Assembly (NCBI RefSeq): GCF_002387895.1
Contig: NZ_DGLI01000051.1
Span: 20,507-84,506, forward strand
Direction of reading: 5' to 3'
DNA length: 64,000 nt
Source: Clostridium sp. UBA4548
Lineage (GTDB): Bacteria > Bacillota > Clostridia > Clostridiales > Clostridiaceae
Under the pieces are notes generated by a model that saw only the letters and a list, made by a program, of their open reading frames with translations, was not told where the DNA came from and did not search any database. This document shows positions 34,518 to 43,134 of this stretch, piece after piece. Positions within the stretch are counted from its first letter, which is position 1. Each line of letters starts with the position of its first letter. The translations under genes and the position numbers were made by a program.

Positions 34518-35213
34518 CTAGGCACTTTCCTTATTTTTATGCTTTTCATCAATATACTTTTTAACCGCAAAGGCAAAGGCAATTAAGGCGGCCACTCCAC
34601 ATACAACCCAAAGACCTAGTTTGGAAGCCTTGTCTATGTTTTCACCTAGAACAGAATATACAATGGTTGCTGGAAGTTGCCCCAGTCCTGTGGACCATAA
34701 GAAGTTCCAAAGGCTCATGGTTGTAAGTCCAGCAGCATAACTTACTGCATCAAAGGAAATAAAAGGCAGAAGCCTTGCAATTAAAATTGCATAAGGACCA
34801 TATTTATCAAAAAATTTATCTGAAATATCAAGAGCCTTAGTGCCTACAAACTTTTCAGCAGTAGGTCTTCCGTAAAGTTTTGAGATATAGTAGCAGAGGA
34901 TAGCACCAAGCATAGCACCACTCCAAGATAATATTGCACCAAAGAACCAGCCAAATAACCAAGCGTTGGCAAAGGTTATTATAAAGGCAGGAAGAGGGGC
35001 GGCGATGGATTGGAACATCATAAGTATAAGTGATACCACTGGGGCCCATGCTCCAAAGGATTTAATATATTCCTTCATAGTACCTATATCAAGCATAGAA
35101 AATAAAACTATCATCTGCTTTACAGTTGACCTTACCTGTGGAATAAATAAATATAGGCATATAATTAGAAGTAGAAAACCCAATTTAATTAAAGTAGATT
35201 TTTTTAGTTTCAA
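34518..35213 (-). CDS. TVP38/TMEM64 (DedA-like, VTT domain) membrane protein 1
   Basis: 231 residues. Start is TTG 35213, seven bases behind GGAGGGATT. One N-terminal membrane segment (8-24) is followed by a VTT core with 'F-I-I-T-F-A-N-A-W-L-F-G', 'G-A-M-L-G-A-I-L-C-Y-Y-I-S-K-L-Y-G-R' and 'R-L-L-P-F-I-S-F-D-A-V-S-Y-A-A-G-L'. The family includes lipid scramblase and transport-like proteins. It is last in the minus-strand importer operon; a paralogue sits in the divergent operon at 41362. Confidence 0.85.
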   Translation of the reverse strand: MKLKKSTLIKLGFLLLIICLYLFIPQVRSTVKQMIVLFSMLDIGTMKEYIKSFGAWAPVVSLILMMFQSIAAPLPAFIITFANAWLFGWFFGAILSWSGAMLGAILCYYISKLYGRPTAEKFVGTKALDISDKFFDKYGPYAILIARLLPFISFDAVSYAAGLTTMSLWNFLWSTGLGQLPATIVYSVLGENIDKASKLGLWVVCGVAALIAFAFAVKKYIDEKHKNKESA

Positions 35214-35251
35214 TATAATCCCTCCAAATTTTAGTTGAAGTGTCTTAAAAG

Positions 35252-36307
35252 TTAACGTGCATAGAGCACTGCTTTGCTAAAATCTAAAACTAGATGTACT
35301 AAAGAATTAATGGGGTAAAAATTCGTGCCTGAAGTAAACCCTTTTAGTTCAATATTTTTAGACCTTATAGAATAATAAACTCTGTCACCGGCATAGCTTA
35401 AGCTAGAAATTATTCCTTCAATAGAATCGGAAAGCCTTTCTTTAGAAATATGTATATATTCCATATGAAGCATGGCTGTAACTTCACTTCTATGAGAAGC
35501 AGTATCTTTACCTAAAACTTCATAATTATGTCCAATATTAAAGCTTCCAAAACAGCAGATAAATACCTGATCTTCTATAGTTCCTTCTATATAATTTTTT
35601 TCACCAAGAAAATTAGCTGCTTCTAAAGTTTTAGGCCGCTCATAAATTCTTTGAGGAGTATCACACTGTTCAATACTTCCATGAAGTAGCAGTGCAATTT
35701 TATCAGAAAGCATAAAGGCTTCTTCCTTGTCATGAGTAACTAAAATAGTAGTGATACAAAGACTTTGGTGAAGGTTTCTTATAAGTTCACGCATTTCCTG
35801 TCTTAGAGTTATATCAAGGTTTGAGAAAGGTTCATCTAAAAGAAGTACCTTAGGATTTACAGCTAGAGCCCTTCCTATAGAAGCCCTCTGCTTTTGTCCT
35901 CCTGAGAGCTGATCAGAATATTTTTTTTCACAACCCTCTAGCTTAAGAAGCTGAATTATTTCTTGTACCTTTTCAGCCCTTACTTTTTTATTAACTCCAG
36001 CCATTTTCAATCCGAAACCGATATTTTCCTCAAGATTTAAATGAGGAAAAAGTAGAGGTTCTTGAAAAACAATAACCGTACCTCTCTTATCCATAGGAGT
36101 TTTCTTAATGGATTTGCCATAAATAAGTATATCACCAGCTTCAATAGTATGAATTCCAGCTATTACTTTTAAAAAGGTACTTTTGCCGGAACCAGAGGGA
36201 CCAAGTAGAGAAAGAAATTCTCCTTCTTCAACAGAAAGATTAATGTTACGAAGTACCTTTTGTCCATTAAAGCTCTTAGAAATATTAATAAGTTCAATTT
36301 TTTTCAT
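35252..36307 (-). CDS. ABC importer ATPase with TOBE-like domain
   Basis: 351 residues. Walker A 'G-P-S-G-S-G-K-S-T', Q-loop 'V-F-Q-E-P', signature 'L-S-G-G-Q-K-Q-R', Walker B 'V-L-L-L-D-E-P-F-S-N-L-D' and H-loop 'V-T-H-D'. The C-terminal ~110 residues form a TOBE-like extension as in PotA/CysA/YnjD. It energises the two permeases encoded just upstream. It stands 12 bp from the second permease gene. Confidence 0.85.
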   Translation of the reverse strand: MKKIELINISKSFNGQKVLRNINLSVEEGEFLSLLGPSGSGKSTFLKVIAGIHTIEAGDILIYGKSIKKTPMDKRGTVIVFQEPLLFPHLNLEENIGFGLKMAGVNKKVRAEKVQEIIQLLKLEGCEKKYSDQLSGGQKQRASIGRALAVNPKVLLLDEPFSNLDITLRQEMRELIRNLHQSLCITTILVTHDKEEAFMLSDKIALLLHGSIEQCDTPQRIYERPKTLEAANFLGEKNYIEGTIEDQVFICCFGSFNIGHNYEVLGKDTASHRSEVTAMLHMEYIHISKERLSDSIEGIISSLSYAGDRVYYSIRSKNIELKGFTSGTNFYPINSLVHLVLDFSKAVLYAR

Positions 36308-36319
36308 AGTTTAATCACC

Positions 36320-37129
36320 TTAAATATATAAATGTCCTTCTAGTTTGTAATAGTGTTTAACCATCTTTTCAAATATAAGAAGAAAAACAAAGGAAACAGA
36401 TATAAAAACCATGCTCAGGGCTCCAGCCATAGTATGGTCTCCTTCTTGTATGAAAGGAAACATAACAACTGCTAAAGTTATAATTTTTCCGCCACCAATT
36501 ATCAGGGTAAGAAGGTACTGGCTAAAGGATACCACAAATATAAGGCTGGAGGCAGAAAGGATTGCAGGAATCAAAATAGGTAGAGTAACATTTAAAAAAG
36601 TTTTTAGTTTTGAAGCGCCAAGGACTCTAGCCTGAATTTCATAGCTATTTCCAATTGCCTCATATACATTTTTAAGCATTCTCACTCCATAGGGCAAGCA
36701 AGGAAAAATGTGAATTATAATAACTCCCAGCAAGGTATCTGCTAAACCTAATCTTATAAAAAACACATGAATACCCGTCACAATAGTTATTGAAGGTACT
36801 ATAAGAGGAGTCAAAATCAGGATTTCAATAAGTCGCTTTCCTTTAAACTTATAAACTCCAAGGGCCTTTGCAGCAGGGATGGAGAGTAAAACCGTAATAA
36901 AGGTTACTGAAAGAGAAAGTCCTATGCTTAAGAGGATTACTCTTAGCAGGTTTTGACCATTGCCTAATATATATTGGTAGGCCCTAAGATTGAAGCTTTG
37001 AGGTAAAATACTTGGCCAATTCCACTTGCCTGAAATACTCCATAAAAGGAGCACAGTTATTGGAAACAGGCTTAAAAAGGCAAAGCTTAAGGCAAAACAA
37101 TTTGCAGCATGCTTAAATACTTTATTCAT
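36320..37129 (-). CDS. ABC importer permease 2
   Basis: 269 residues, six membrane segments, and the EAA-type loop 'Q-A-R-V-L-G-A-S-K-L-K-T-F'. CAGGAGGGTTGT precedes ATG. It pairs with the permease at 37168. In E. coli YnjC both halves are joined in one protein; here they are separate. Confidence 0.85.
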   Translation of the reverse strand: MNKVFKHAANCFALSFAFLSLFPITVLLLWSISGKWNWPSILPQSFNLRAYQYILGNGQNLLRVILLSIGLSLSVTFITVLLSIPAAKALGVYKFKGKRLIEILILTPLIVPSITIVTGIHVFFIRLGLADTLLGVIIIHIFPCLPYGVRMLKNVYEAIGNSYEIQARVLGASKLKTFLNVTLPILIPAILSASSLIFVVSFSQYLLTLIIGGGKIITLAVVMFPFIQEGDHTMAGALSMVFISVSFVFLLIFEKMVKHYYKLEGHLYI

Positions 37130-37167
37130 ACAACCCTCCTGTATTACTTTGTTGAGAGCAATAAGCT

Positions 37168-38043
37168 TTAATTTTCACCACCCCTTTGAGAATGGTTAGA
37201 GATTTTAAGGATTTTATCATATAAATATATTAAAATAATTGAAATACAGGTAAGTATTATGTTTATAACCATAGCATAAGGTCTACTGAATAGATCTGCT
37301 CCTGTATATTCCATGTAAGCTTTAACTGCTAGAGCCCTTGGAAAAGTAGGTCCTAAGAGATAGGGCACTTCAAAGGCTCCAAAAGAAAAGGCAAATATTA
37401 TTATAAAGGCTGATAACATGGAAGGCAGGCAAAGGGGGAGCATTATATGGAAAAAAACTTGCCTTTTGTTTGCCCCAAGGTTTCTAGCAGCAAAATAAAG
37501 TTTATGATTTATGTCTTTTAATACAGTGTACACAACCATTGCTGTGAAAGGAATTTCCTTCCAAAGGTAAGTTAACATTATACCTATGCCCTGCCTATCA
37601 AAAATAAAAAGAGGCATATGTTCCATTGAATTTATAAACCTCAGTTTAAAAAGAAGCCTAGCTAAAATACCGCTTTGAGCTAAAATACTAAAGGCAGCTG
37701 ATGCTGCAATAATGTGTGGCACTATTATTGGGAGTTTAAAAATAAACTTTTCTAGGGCTTTTCTACTACTGCTCATATAGACACAGAAGGCAAGAGTAGT
37801 ACCTAAGAATAAGGCTATTAATGATGAAGTTAGAGAAGTTATAAGACTAAATCTTAAAGAACCCATAAAATCACTATGAAACAACACCTCTTTGTAGTAA
37901 GTAAGGGTTATTCCTTTCATTCCATAAGCTTTTGAATAACCAAAGCTCTCAAAAAGAGCATTGGTTATTCCTGGAATTAGTATAGCCAAAATCAGGGTAA
38001 GGGTCGGTAGCAAAAGCATATAAGGTTTAAGTTTTTCTTTCAA
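37168..38043 (-). CDS. ABC importer permease 1
   Basis: 291 residues with six membrane segments and the ATPase-contact loop 'A-A-R-N-L-G-A-N-K-R-Q-V-F'. It starts with TTG one base after the binding-protein stop; AAGGAAG inside the previous gene serves as ribosome site, so translation is coupled. Confidence 0.85.
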   Translation of the reverse strand: MKEKLKPYMLLLPTLTLILAILIPGITNALFESFGYSKAYGMKGITLTYYKEVLFHSDFMGSLRFSLITSLTSSLIALFLGTTLAFCVYMSSSRKALEKFIFKLPIIVPHIIAASAAFSILAQSGILARLLFKLRFINSMEHMPLFIFDRQGIGIMLTYLWKEIPFTAMVVYTVLKDINHKLYFAARNLGANKRQVFFHIMLPLCLPSMLSAFIIIFAFSFGAFEVPYLLGPTFPRALAVKAYMEYTGADLFSRPYAMVINIILTCISIILIYLYDKILKISNHSQRGGEN

Positions 38044-38044
38044 T

Positions 38045-39280
38045 TTAATCTTCCTTTGCTACATTCTCAAGCCATAGTTTTTCTATTATTGGCACAAGTT
38101 CTGCTCTTAGCTCAGGAATTCTTTGTTTCAGCATAATATTCTGAGGTATGGAATCCTGACCTAATTTAATATTGTCAAAAAGTTTTTTCTCCTCAGTGTT
38201 TAGCTTGTCATAAGCAATTACAGGAAGGTCTCCCCAGTTTTTAGGATTATACTTTAAGGCTTGAGCTTCAGCGGTTAGTATTTCATTGATAACTGCCATA
38301 GCTCCAGCTTTGTTCTGAGAATTTCCTGCAATGGCAAGAAAGTGAGTATTGCCTACAGTTCCCTTATCTAAAAGCAGACTTTTAGTTCCAGAGGGAAGTT
38401 CCCCATTTTCTATTCTGCTTGTAGTGCCATAAGGATTATAGGTCATAGTAGTTAATACTTGCCCGTCAGCATACATACTGTCTAACTGAGCAACCGTTGA
38501 AGGATAGCTCTTACCCTGATTCCATAAGTAAGGTTTTAACTCCTTTAAGTAGTCTAAAGCAGGCTGAATAACCTTTTGAACTTCTTCTTTATCAGCTTTA
38601 ACAGTTGTAAGCTTGCTAGTGTCAACCAGATTGCAGATTATAGTTCTAACAAAAGCACTACCTGTAAAATCAGGAGGGGCAGGGTAGGTGAACTTTCCAG
38701 GATTGGTTTTTACAAAATCCATAAGTTCATTGGTATTGTTAAAGGCTTTTGAGGTTTTATCAGAGTTATTAAGCATAACAAACTGTGCCTTTCCAAAAGG
38801 TACCTCATAGCCTTCTACAGGAAATCCAAAATCATGAGTAACCTCAGGAGAGGACTTATCTACCTTTTCCTTAAAGTTTGGTAGGTTATCAGAAAAAGGT
38901 CCGTAAAGTAGATCAGCTTTTTTTGCGTTATAAAAGTTTTCTCCATTTATCCAAACTATATCTATGGAACCTTCCTTGCTACCAGCTTGTTTTTCTGCTA
39001 AAAGTTTATTTAAGATATCATCAATATTCATAGGAACTCTTTTAAGGGTTATGTCATATTTGTCCTTAACTGCTTTTGCAAGGTAGTCATCAACCCATTT
39101 GTTAGTAAGCTCGTTGCCACCCCAGCCATAAAAGGTAACAGTTGTACCTTTAGAAGTTTTAAGTACAGCATCCCAGCTTGAAAGATCAACTTCTTTATTG
39201 GCTTCAGAAGTTTTTCCGCTACATCCAATAAAAGAAATTGCAGTAATTAAAGATAGAATAAATGTTAATAGACGTTTCAA
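38045..39280 (-). CDS. Extracellular solute-binding lipoprotein (YnjB-like)
   Basis: 411 residues. Start is TTG 39280, eight bases after GGAGG. The signal 'M-K-R-L-L-T-F-I-L-S-L' ends in lipobox 'F-I-G-C', giving a lipid-anchored mature protein. 'V-T-F-Y-G-W-G-G-N-E' and the general two-lobe layout fit family-1-type solute-binding proteins such as YnjB. It is the first gene of the importer operon. The ligand is unknown. Confidence 0.8.
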   Translation of the reverse strand: MKRLLTFILSLITAISFIGCSGKTSEANKEVDLSSWDAVLKTSKGTTVTFYGWGGNELTNKWVDDYLAKAVKDKYDITLKRVPMNIDDILNKLLAEKQAGSKEGSIDIVWINGENFYNAKKADLLYGPFSDNLPNFKEKVDKSSPEVTHDFGFPVEGYEVPFGKAQFVMLNNSDKTSKAFNNTNELMDFVKTNPGKFTYPAPPDFTGSAFVRTIICNLVDTSKLTTVKADKEEVQKVIQPALDYLKELKPYLWNQGKSYPSTVAQLDSMYADGQVLTTMTYNPYGTTSRIENGELPSGTKSLLLDKGTVGNTHFLAIAGNSQNKAGAMAVINEILTAEAQALKYNPKNWGDLPVIAYDKLNTEEKKLFDNIKLGQDSIPQNIMLKQRIPELRAELVPIIEKLWLENVAKED

Positions 39281-39324
39281 ATTTAATACCTCCAAACAAG
39301 TAATTGAGAATACAAACCTTAGTT

Positions 39325-39330
39325 ATTATA
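39325..39330 (-). promoter_or_regulatory. Extended -10 box for the importer operon
   Basis: On the minus strand TGATATAAT (extended -10, TATAAT at 39330-39325) lies 45 bp before the binding-protein start. The -35 region is weak, which is usual with an extended -10. Confidence 0.55.
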
Positions 39331-39401
39331 TCATAACTTTACCTGTATGTAGCACAATTGAACTATTGATAAAAGCAATGGTTAAGGGGTTGTTTATTAT
39401 A

Positions 39402-39418
39402 AATTCCCATAAGGAATT
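39402..39418. promoter_or_regulatory. Palindrome in the divergent promoter region
   Basis: AATTCC-CATAA-GGAATT, a 6+6 inverted repeat with 5-bp centre, midway between the two divergent operons; a candidate shared operator only by position. Confidence 0.3.
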
Positions 39419-39492
39419 ATAGACAAGCTATGGTAATATAGTTATGGAATTTGATATTTTTGTTTACATATCCAAAATAGGAGGAAATAAGT

Positions 39493-39987
39493 ATGAAAAA
39501 GATAATAAGCTTAGTAATGACAGCTGTATTAGTAGCAGGATTAGCTGTAGGCTGTTCAACAAAGAAAGATACAGGAGCAACACAAGCAGCAGGAACTCAA
39601 CAGGCTTCAGGAACTCAACAAACTCAAACAACTGAAGCGAAATTTAAATATTACACAGCTGATCAGGTGAAGGAAAGCATTGAGAAGAAAAAAGATATGA
39701 TTCTTTTAGATATTCAAGTAGAAAATGAGTATAAGGAGCATCATATAAAAGGTGTTATTCCAACTTATGCTTATCCAGTTAAGACTGATGAAGAGAAGAA
39801 AAAGCTTGATGGTGCACTTCCAAAGCTTGAAGGCAATGCACCTATAGTTATAGTTTGTCCAGGTGGAGCTGGTGGAGCTGAAAGAACTTATGAATATTTA
39901 AAGACAAAAGGAATAAAAGAAGAGAGATTATTTATTCTTGAAAAAGGACAAAAGGCATGGCCACATGCAGACCTTCTTGAAAAATAA
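39493..39987 (+). CDS. Rhodanese-like lipoprotein
   Basis: 164 residues. A signal peptide with lipobox 'L-A-V-G-C21' gives an extracellular lipid anchor. A glutamine/threonine-rich linker (28-48) precedes one rhodanese domain: 'I-L-L-D-I-Q-V-E-N-E-Y', 'H-H-I-K-G-V-I-P' and the active loop 'V-I-V-C122-P-G-G-A-G-G-A'. Rhodaneses move sulfane sulfur (or related chalcogens) via this cysteine. E. coli YnjE is also an exported sulfurtransferase, but with more domains. GGAGGAAATAAGT precedes ATG. First gene of the plus-strand arm. Confidence 0.8.
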   Translation: MKKIISLVMTAVLVAGLAVGCSTKKDTGATQAAGTQQASGTQQTQTTEAKFKYYTADQVKESIEKKKDMILLDIQVENEYKEHHIKGVIPTYAYPVKTDEEKKKLDGALPKLEGNAPIVIVCPGGAGGAERTYEYLKTKGIKEERLFILEKGQKAWPHADLLEK

Positions 39988-39997
39988 ATATAAGAAA

Positions 39998-40124
39998 TTT
40001 AACGACATTTTGGAAGAATAATTCTCCTAACCTCTTTAGGTGGGAGTTCTTGACTAGAAAATAAGCTTTGGTGGGAATCAGACCTCCTTCCAAAGTCGTT
40101 GAACAAATGAACTTGTTCATTATT
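39998..40124 (-). repeat. MITE-like repeat family B, copy 3
   Basis: TTAACGACATTTTGGAAG at the left is the inverted partner of CTTCCAAAGTCGTTGAA at the right; the reverse strand then reads AATGAACAAGTTCATTTG as in copies 1 and 2. The interior differs, with a CTCCTAACCTC-TTTAGGTGGGAG hairpin. It separates the rhodanese gene from the Fe-S gene in one operon. Confidence 0.65.
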
Positions 40125-40200
40125 TAAAGAGGCCTCTATTTAGCAGTAGGTGTATACTAAACTAAATAGAGGTTTAGTTTTCGTTAAAGGAAGGAACCAG

Positions 40201-41346
40201 ATGAAAGAGCTTAAACTATCAAATGAAATTAAAGAAAAGATAAAAATTGAAGAGAGTAAATGTACTGGCTGCAAGCTATGCATGAAGAACTGTCCCATGC
40301 TTCCTACTTATTGCAATACTCCAAAAGAGCTATTAAAGAATGCAGTAGATAACAAGGCAATAAGCGTTGAAATACCTTATTCTTGTGCCTTATGCGGCTA
40401 TTGTACTGAGGTTTGTCCTAAGAAGGTTGATCTTAATGAACTATTTTTTCAACTTAGAAAATCAGCTGTAGTAGAAAATAAAGGAGTGCCAAAGGAGTTT
40501 GGGAGAACTTCGGTAAAATACCATCAAAAGAATAGTTTTTCAAAGGCTTTTACCACTGGTATAAAAACTTTACAAGACTCAACTGCTGAAACAGTATTCT
40601 TTCCAGGCTGTAGCTTAACGGCCTATAGCCCAGAGTTGGTTCTCAAGGTTTATAATTACTTAAATGAAAAACTTCCAGGCACGGGAATAATGCTAAAATG
40701 CTGTGGAAAGCCAACTCAATTCATGGGAGATGAGAATACCTTTCAGGAGTATTATTCAAAGGTGAAGGCTGACTTTGAGGCTGGAAAGGTTAAAGAAGTT
40801 ATAACAGCCTGCCAAAACTGCTATAAAATAATAGTTAAACAAAGTCCTCATATTAAGGTCACCTCTTTATGGGAAGTTATTGCAAGGGAGGGTGTTCCAG
40901 AAGGAATAACCAATAGAACTAGAGAACTAGGTATAAGGTTTGCTCTTCACGATCCTTGTCCAACAAGAGACGAAGATAAAATTCATACCTCTATAAGAGA
41001 AATATTAGCTATGCTTGGTATAGAAATAGAGGAATTAAAGTATTCAAGAAGTAATACCTTATGCTGTGGCTCAGGAGGTATGCTGGGTGTAACCAACAAC
41101 GATCTGGCACTAAAACACATGAAAAAAAGAGCGGATCAAGCTAAAGCAGAGCATTTTGTAACCTATTGTGAAGAATGTGTGCAGTCTCTTAAAAGAGGAG
41201 GAAAAAAAGCTGTTCATATTTTGGATTTGTTATTCAATGAAGAAATGTATGCAAGCAAGGACTTTAATCAAAGCAGTCAAGGTACTTTAAAAAGTTGGAT
41301 AAACAGATATAATGGAGTAAGGCTTATTAATAAGCTGAATAAATAA
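40201..41346 (+). CDS. Fe-S oxidoreductase with two [4Fe-4S] motifs and CCG domains
   Basis: 381 residues from ATG 40201, after GGAAGGAACCAG. Ferredoxin motifs are C21-T-G-C24-K-L-C27-M-K-N-C31 and C62-A-L-C65-G-Y-C68-T-E-V-C72. Two cysteine-rich CCG domains follow: 'L-K-C-C-G-K-P' with 'C-Q-N-C-Y', and 'L-C-C-G-S-G-G' with 'C-E-E-C'. This is the HdrD/GlpC/LutA-type arrangement used in electron transfer, probably at the membrane. Context with rhodanese and TVP38 proteins is like the E. coli ydj/ynj locus, where an Fe-S protein is also present. Confidence 0.85.
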   Translation: MKELKLSNEIKEKIKIEESKCTGCKLCMKNCPMLPTYCNTPKELLKNAVDNKAISVEIPYSCALCGYCTEVCPKKVDLNELFFQLRKSAVVENKGVPKEFGRTSVKYHQKNSFSKAFTTGIKTLQDSTAETVFFPGCSLTAYSPELVLKVYNYLNEKLPGTGIMLKCCGKPTQFMGDENTFQEYYSKVKADFEAGKVKEVITACQNCYKIIVKQSPHIKVTSLWEVIAREGVPEGITNRTRELGIRFALHDPCPTRDEDKIHTSIREILAMLGIEIEELKYSRSNTLCCGSGGMLGVTNNDLALKHMKKRADQAKAEHFVTYCEECVQSLKRGGKKAVHILDLLFNEEMYASKDFNQSSQGTLKSWINRYNGVRLINKLNK

Positions 41347-41361
41347 CAGGAGGCTGAAGTT

Positions 41362-42051
41362 ATGAAAAACACATATATTAAAGGGATTAAATATATGGGC
41401 CTTATAGTAGCTATAGCTTTAGTTGTATATTTTTTAAACAAATTTGAGCTATTTAAAAACTACAATTCTAAGGATATTAAACTATTTTTAGATTCACTTG
41501 GGCTACTTGCCCCTATAGTTTACATAATACTATTTACCTTTGTGCCCCTAACCTTTTTCCCAGACTCTGTGCTTGCTATTGCAGGAGGCATGGCCTTTGG
41601 ACTTTTAAGAGGAACTGTGCTAACCATAATAGGAGCCCTCTGCGGAGGCAGTTTGGCTTTTTTTATAACAAGATATCTAGGGCAGGAAGTTATAAAAAGA
41701 TTTGTTAAAAAGGATATTTCAATATTAAGTAAGCATGCTAAGGAAAAGGGATTTTTAGTTGTTCTTATTTTAAGGCTAATACCATTGGTGCCTTTTGATG
41801 TAATAAGCTACAGTGCTGGCTTGTCTGAAATCAGATATAAGGATTTTTTATTAGCTACTTTATTAGGCATAATACCTGGAGTAGTAGTATTTTCAAATAT
41901 AGGAGACAAGTCCTTAGAGGCAGGAAGTCCTGGATTTTATATATCTATAGCACTTCTTATAATACTTTTAGTTACATCAGTACTAGTTAAAAATAAGTTC
42001 TTTAAGAAAGGTATTGGAGACTTAGATAAAACTAGAGAGGAGAAGATTTAA
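41362..42051 (+). CDS. TVP38/TMEM64 (VTT domain) membrane protein 2
   Basis: 229 residues with about six membrane segments. 'F-P-D-S-V-L-A-I-A-G-G-M-A-F-G', 'C-G-G-S-L-A-F-F-I-T-R-Y-L-G' and 'R-L-I-P-L-V-P-F-D-V-I-S-Y-S-A-G-L' parallel the paralogue at 34518. AGGAGGCTGAAGTT precedes ATG. Its stop overlaps the next start (TAATG). Confidence 0.85.
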   Translation: MKNTYIKGIKYMGLIVAIALVVYFLNKFELFKNYNSKDIKLFLDSLGLLAPIVYIILFTFVPLTFFPDSVLAIAGGMAFGLLRGTVLTIIGALCGGSLAFFITRYLGQEVIKRFVKKDISILSKHAKEKGFLVVLILRLIPLVPFDVISYSAGLSEIRYKDFLLATLLGIIPGVVVFSNIGDKSLEAGSPGFYISIALLIILLVTSVLVKNKFFKKGIGDLDKTREEKI

Positions 42052-42635
42052 TGCTAGATACTTATGGAAGAAAATATGCAAACCCCATAATAGATAAAAC
42101 TGCAAGGGCATTGCTGAAGGTTGGCTTAAAGCCCGACCAAGTTACAGGTATGGCTTTTTTTATAGGACTTTTGTCGGGGATTTTTCTTTATTTTCATTTA
42201 AACCTTGTAGCTGTAATTCTCCTATGGGTTTCAGGTTTTTTAGATGCTGTAGACGGAGCAATGGCAAGAATAAGTAAAAACACTTCAGCATGGGGAACAC
42301 TTATGGACATAACCTTTGACAGAGCTGTTGAAATGGCTATAGTGATAGCTTTAGCTCTAAAGTTCCCTGAAGCTAGAATTTATCTACTAATTTTAACTAT
42401 TTGCATTTTGTTTTCAATGACAATTTTCCTTACTGTAGGAGCTCTTTCAGAGCAGAAGGGCATGAAGTCCTTTTACTATCAAGCAGGTTTAGCAGAAAGG
42501 ACAGAGGGGTTTATAATGCTTTCTTTAATGAGTTTACTAACTCCATATCTAACCATAATAACAAATATATTTTCCGCAGCAGTGCTGTTTACAGCGCTTC
42601 AACGTATGAGTGAAGCAAAAAAAATTTTAAAGTAA
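42051..42635 (+). CDS. CDP-alcohol phosphatidyltransferase family protein
   Basis: 194 residues. The catalytic motif is exact: D65-x2-D68-G-x2-A-R-x8-G82-x3-D86-x3-D90, within 'F-L-D-A-V-D-G-A-M-A-R'. About six membrane helices are predicted. The family moves a phosphatidyl or CDP-linked group to an alcohol in membrane lipid synthesis. E. coli YnjF, of the same family, closes a similar gene set. The alcohol is unknown. Confidence 0.85.
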   Translation: MLDTYGRKYANPIIDKTARALLKVGLKPDQVTGMAFFIGLLSGIFLYFHLNLVAVILLWVSGFLDAVDGAMARISKNTSAWGTLMDITFDRAVEMAIVIALALKFPEARIYLLILTICILFSMTIFLTVGALSEQKGMKSFYYQAGLAERTEGFIMLSLMSLLTPYLTIITNIFSAAVLFTALQRMSEAKKILK

Positions 42636-42669
42636 TATAAGCATCATAGAAATAAAATTAGAAAAAATT

Positions 42670-42708
42670 TTAGTGAAACCTGTTATACAAAAACGAGGGT
42701 TTCACTAA
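42670..42708. terminator. Hairpin downstream of the CDP-alcohol phosphatidyltransferase gene
   Basis: TTAGTGAAACC pairs perfectly with GGTTTCACTAA (11 bp). No T-run on the plus strand; on the minus strand it is followed by AAAATTTTTTC. Probable terminator of the plus-strand arm. Confidence 0.5.
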
Positions 42709-42750
42709 GTTCAGATAAAATGAGGAGCAGAAAAGCAAAAAGTGAATATT

Positions 42751-42855
42751 ACAGGGAAGTTACTTCCTTAAGGAATGAGCTATGAATACATAGGTGAGAC
42801 TACAGAATTAAGCTCACAGAGAGTAAAGGAAATAGCTAAAGAAGTAATAAGTTAA
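42751..42855 (+). pseudogene. Rpn tail remnant
   Basis: The frame 'G-M-S-Y-E-Y-I-G-E-T-T-E-L-S' then 'S-Q-R-V-K-E-I-A-K-E-V-I-S' ends in TAA 42853. It corresponds to the C-terminal tail of the Rpn proteins at 46812 and 55740. A stop codon interrupts it just upstream and no start is present. The terminator behind it is homologous to that behind the free-standing tail gene at 47893. Confidence 0.7.
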
Positions 42856-42864
42856 AACATGAAG

Positions 42865-42892
42865 CCATGTAGGTAATACTACATGGTTTTTG
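42865..42892 (+). terminator. Terminator behind the Rpn tail remnant
   Basis: CCATGTAG/ACTACATGG stem followed by TTTTTG; homologous to the terminator at 48083. Confidence 0.75.
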
Positions 42893-42904
42893 TCATCTTC
42901 AAAC

Positions 42905-43034
42905 AATGAACAAGTTAATTTTTGATTAGGAACTTTGGAAGCAGATTTAGACTGCTACCAACACAACTTATCTAGACTGAGCAACTGCCACTTTAGAAGA
43001 TGGCAGACTTAAAGCTTCTAAAATGTTGTTAAAC
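42905..43034 (+). repeat. MITE-like repeat family B, copy 2
   Basis: AATGAACAAGTT, ACTTTGGAAGCAGATTT, ACAACTTATCT, AGAAGATGGCAGACTT and AAGCTTCTAAAATGTTG appear in the same order as in copy 1 at 8135-8312. Internal material is shorter. Confidence 0.7.
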
Positions 43035-43083
43035 TTTTTACCAAAAACTTTATTGGGCAATAAACCTTTTGTTTTATAAATGT

Positions 43084-43101
43084 TATAATATGAATTATAA
43101 T
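43084..43101 (+). promoter_or_regulatory. Double TATAAT motif shared with 49290
   Basis: TATAAT at 43084 and 43096 lie in a stretch, GTTATAATATG-A-TTATAATG then TAAAAAATGGAA, that recurs upstream of the truncated NERD gene (49290-49322). No clear -35 box. Likely promoter region of the GNAT gene at 43135. Confidence 0.45.
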
Positions 43102-43134
43102 GTAAAAAATGGAACTTAACTATGGGGGTAATGA

